DNA from: Pseudomonas abietaniphila
GTDB lineage: Bacteria; Pseudomonadota; Gammaproteobacteria; Pseudomonadales; Pseudomonadaceae
DNA: 64,000 bases
Assembly: GCF_039697315.1 (NCBI RefSeq)
Contig: NZ_CP155619.1
Span: forward strand, 5,642,001-5,706,000
Direction of reading: 5' to 3'
Below the pieces are notes generated by a model. It did not search any database, was not told the DNA's origin, and saw only the letters and a program-made list of their open reading frames with translations. Each line of letters opens with the position of its first letter. Position 1 is the stretch's first letter. Positions 63,084-64,000 of this stretch are shown here, in pieces. The translations under genes were made by a program, and so were the position numbers.

Positions 63084-63338
63084 CTAATGACTGTAAACCG
63101 GTTGAAACCCGGCCTTGCGCAAATTGTGTTGCGACAGCAGGCGCATGACGTAACCGATCTTGATGAGGGTCGGGCCGATGATGGTCATGGCGTGCAGACT
63201 GATCAGCTCAAACAGATTCAGCTGCAGATCCAGCAGGTAGGCGCCGACGATGCCCGTCAGCAGCATGGCCAGGCCGACCAGCAGAACCCGGGTGGAGAGG
63301 CGCAGGACGTTGGCGGGTTGGAGGAAGAAATCAAACAT
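63084..63338 (-). CDS. ppyR: PpyR-like small inner-membrane protein
   Basis: An 84-residue protein with two membrane helices (LSTRVLLVGLAMLLTGIVGAYLL and ELISLHAMTIIGPTLIKIGYVM). In P. aeruginosa a similar protein, PpyR, is reported as affecting Psl polysaccharide and pyoverdine expression and lies near fhp/fhpR; the norR/fhpR-like gene beside it here supports the match, recalled from memory. GGAG precedes ATG 63338. A 6-bp inverted repeat GTTTCA/TGAAAC lies near 63047. Confidence 0.65.
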   Translation of the reverse strand: MFDFFLQPANVLRLSTRVLLVGLAMLLTGIVGAYLLDLQLNLFELISLHAMTIIGPTLIKIGYVMRLLSQHNLRKAGFQPVYSH

Positions 63339-63554
63339 GGCGGTAACTCCTGTTCAGTGAAGGCATGGCCATTGCCGATGCCATTACTCAAGCTGTATCA
63401 GTATCCATGCCAGTTTTAGTGTGCTTGCAGATCATGAGGTTGCGTGCAGTGAGTCAAAACGACCTCTAATACTCGCTGTCGTTTTAACCTGCGCGGATGT
63501 CATAATGACCGCGTTTTCGCCTTCCTCATCTGGATCGCTGCATCTGGAGTCCGC

Positions 63555-64000
63555 ATGACCAATCCCCTGTTGCTCGCGCTTGTACCGCTTGTTGCCGACC
63601 TCTCTCGTGATCTCCCGGATGACGAGCGCTACCGCCGGCTGTTGCGCTCATTGCGCCAGCTGTTGCCGTGCGATGCCGTGGCCCTGCTCAAGCTTGAGGA
63701 CGATGTGTTCGTGCCGCTGTCGGTGGAGGGCCTGAGCCCGGACACGCTGGGGCGTCGTTTTCGTCTGGGCGAACATCCGCGCCTGGACATCATTGCGCAG
63801 AATCGTCAGCCGACGCGTTTCTCCACCGACTGCGACTTGCCGGACCCTTATGACGGGCTGGTGGACGGGCTGCACGGGCATCTGGAAGTGCACGACTGTC
63901 TGGGCTGTCCTCTGTATGTGCAGGACACGTTGTGGGGATTGATCACGCTGGACTCACTGGACCCCTCCAGTTTTGGCAGCGTCGATCTGGACAACCTGCA
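63555..64000 (+). CDS. norR: NorR/FhpR-like nitric-oxide-responsive sigma-54 activator, N-terminal part (partial)
   Basis: The gene starts at ATG 63555 and runs off the window after about 148 codons. The visible part is a GAF-like sensor domain (RRLLRSLRQLLPCDAVALLKLEDDVFVPLSVEGLSPDTLGRRF, and CLGCPLYVQDTLWGLITLDSL) matching the N-terminus of NorR, which senses nitric oxide via non-haem iron. The AAA+ and HTH domains would lie beyond the edge. It is divergent from ppyR across 216 bp holding no other gene. Confidence 0.85.
   Translation, partial: MTNPLLLALVPLVADLSRDLPDDERYRRLLRSLRQLLPCDAVALLKLEDDVFVPLSVEGLSPDTLGRRFRLGEHPRLDIIAQNRQPTRFSTDCDLPDPYDGLVDGLHGHLEVHDCLGCPLYVQDTLWGLITLDSLDPSSFGSVDLDNL

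Overview
The window looks like a chromosomal segment of a Pseudomonas species, probably of the syringae/fluorescens lineages; the species cannot be fixed from sequence alone. Supporting signs are GC-rich genes with Shine-Dalgarno sites and ATGA/GTGA overlaps, Pseudomonas-type REP/REPIN repeats with the GTAGGAGC core, an OprD-family porin, a PpyR/FhpR-like pair at the right end, and a type VI secretion (T6SS) operon whose gene order resembles, from memory, the P. putida K1 type.

Layout. 0-3.7 kb (+): the end of a sugar ABC permease, its periplasmic binding protein, a LacI-family regulator and an FGGY (xylulokinase-like) kinase, forming one sugar uptake operon. 3.7-4.05 kb: REP repeats between convergent genes. 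4.05-25.0 kb (-): a complete T6SS operon transcribed from right to left in the order tagX-like, tssB, tssC, tssE, tssF, tssG, clpV, tssJ, tssK, tssL, tssM, tagF, tagP-like (IcmF/OmpA), hcp, tssA. Many genes overlap by a few bases, and a terminator-like hairpin separates hcp from tssA. 25.0-25.7 kb: probable control region with two notable palindromes.

25.7-34.7 kb is an accessory island of small genes, nearly all on the minus strand, that look like immunity genes and toxin remnants. It holds a small alarmone hydrolase (HD) gene, two copies of a 102-residue family, a 117- and a 180-residue protein, a SUKH/SMI1-like protein, a broken Tse6-like N-terminal region, an ADP-ribosyltransferase toxin remnant overlapping an intact ADP-ribosylglycohydrolase, and an intact Tse6/Tsi6-like pair. 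35.4-42.9 kb (+) is the effector module: VgrG, two Eag (DUF1795) chaperones, a PAAR-Rhs protein with a deaminase-type tip, and a presumed immunity gene. A decayed duplicate of part of the Rhs core follows at 43.0-43.4 kb.

43.5-47.3 kb (-) carries ordinary small genes, a periplasmic cupin, an OprD porin, an ABM-domain protein and a Gly-rich exported protein. 47.6-51.5 kb (+) is a pstSCAB phosphate transporter operon with a PhoB box and no phoU. 51.6-55.9 kb holds a REPIN, a LysR regulator and a divergent SDR/GH15/HVA1 operon. 55.9-56.9 kb is an array of four REPINs. 56.9-62.9 kb (-) is a five-gene operon resembling the mycobacterial polyprenyl-phosphate D-arabinose route: HAD-UbiA fusion, DprE1-like oxidase, DprE2-like reductase, a flippase-like membrane protein and a GT-C-like membrane protein. 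The right edge has ppyR-like and the start of a norR/fhpR-like regulator.

The genes work together mainly in two blocks. The T6SS machine fires Hcp/VgrG-borne effectors (Rhs deaminase, Tse6-like NAD(P)ase) while the island supplies matching and orphan immunity. Separately, the DprE1/DprE2/UbiA operon is likely to make and use a lipid-linked arabinofuranose donor for surface glycosylation.
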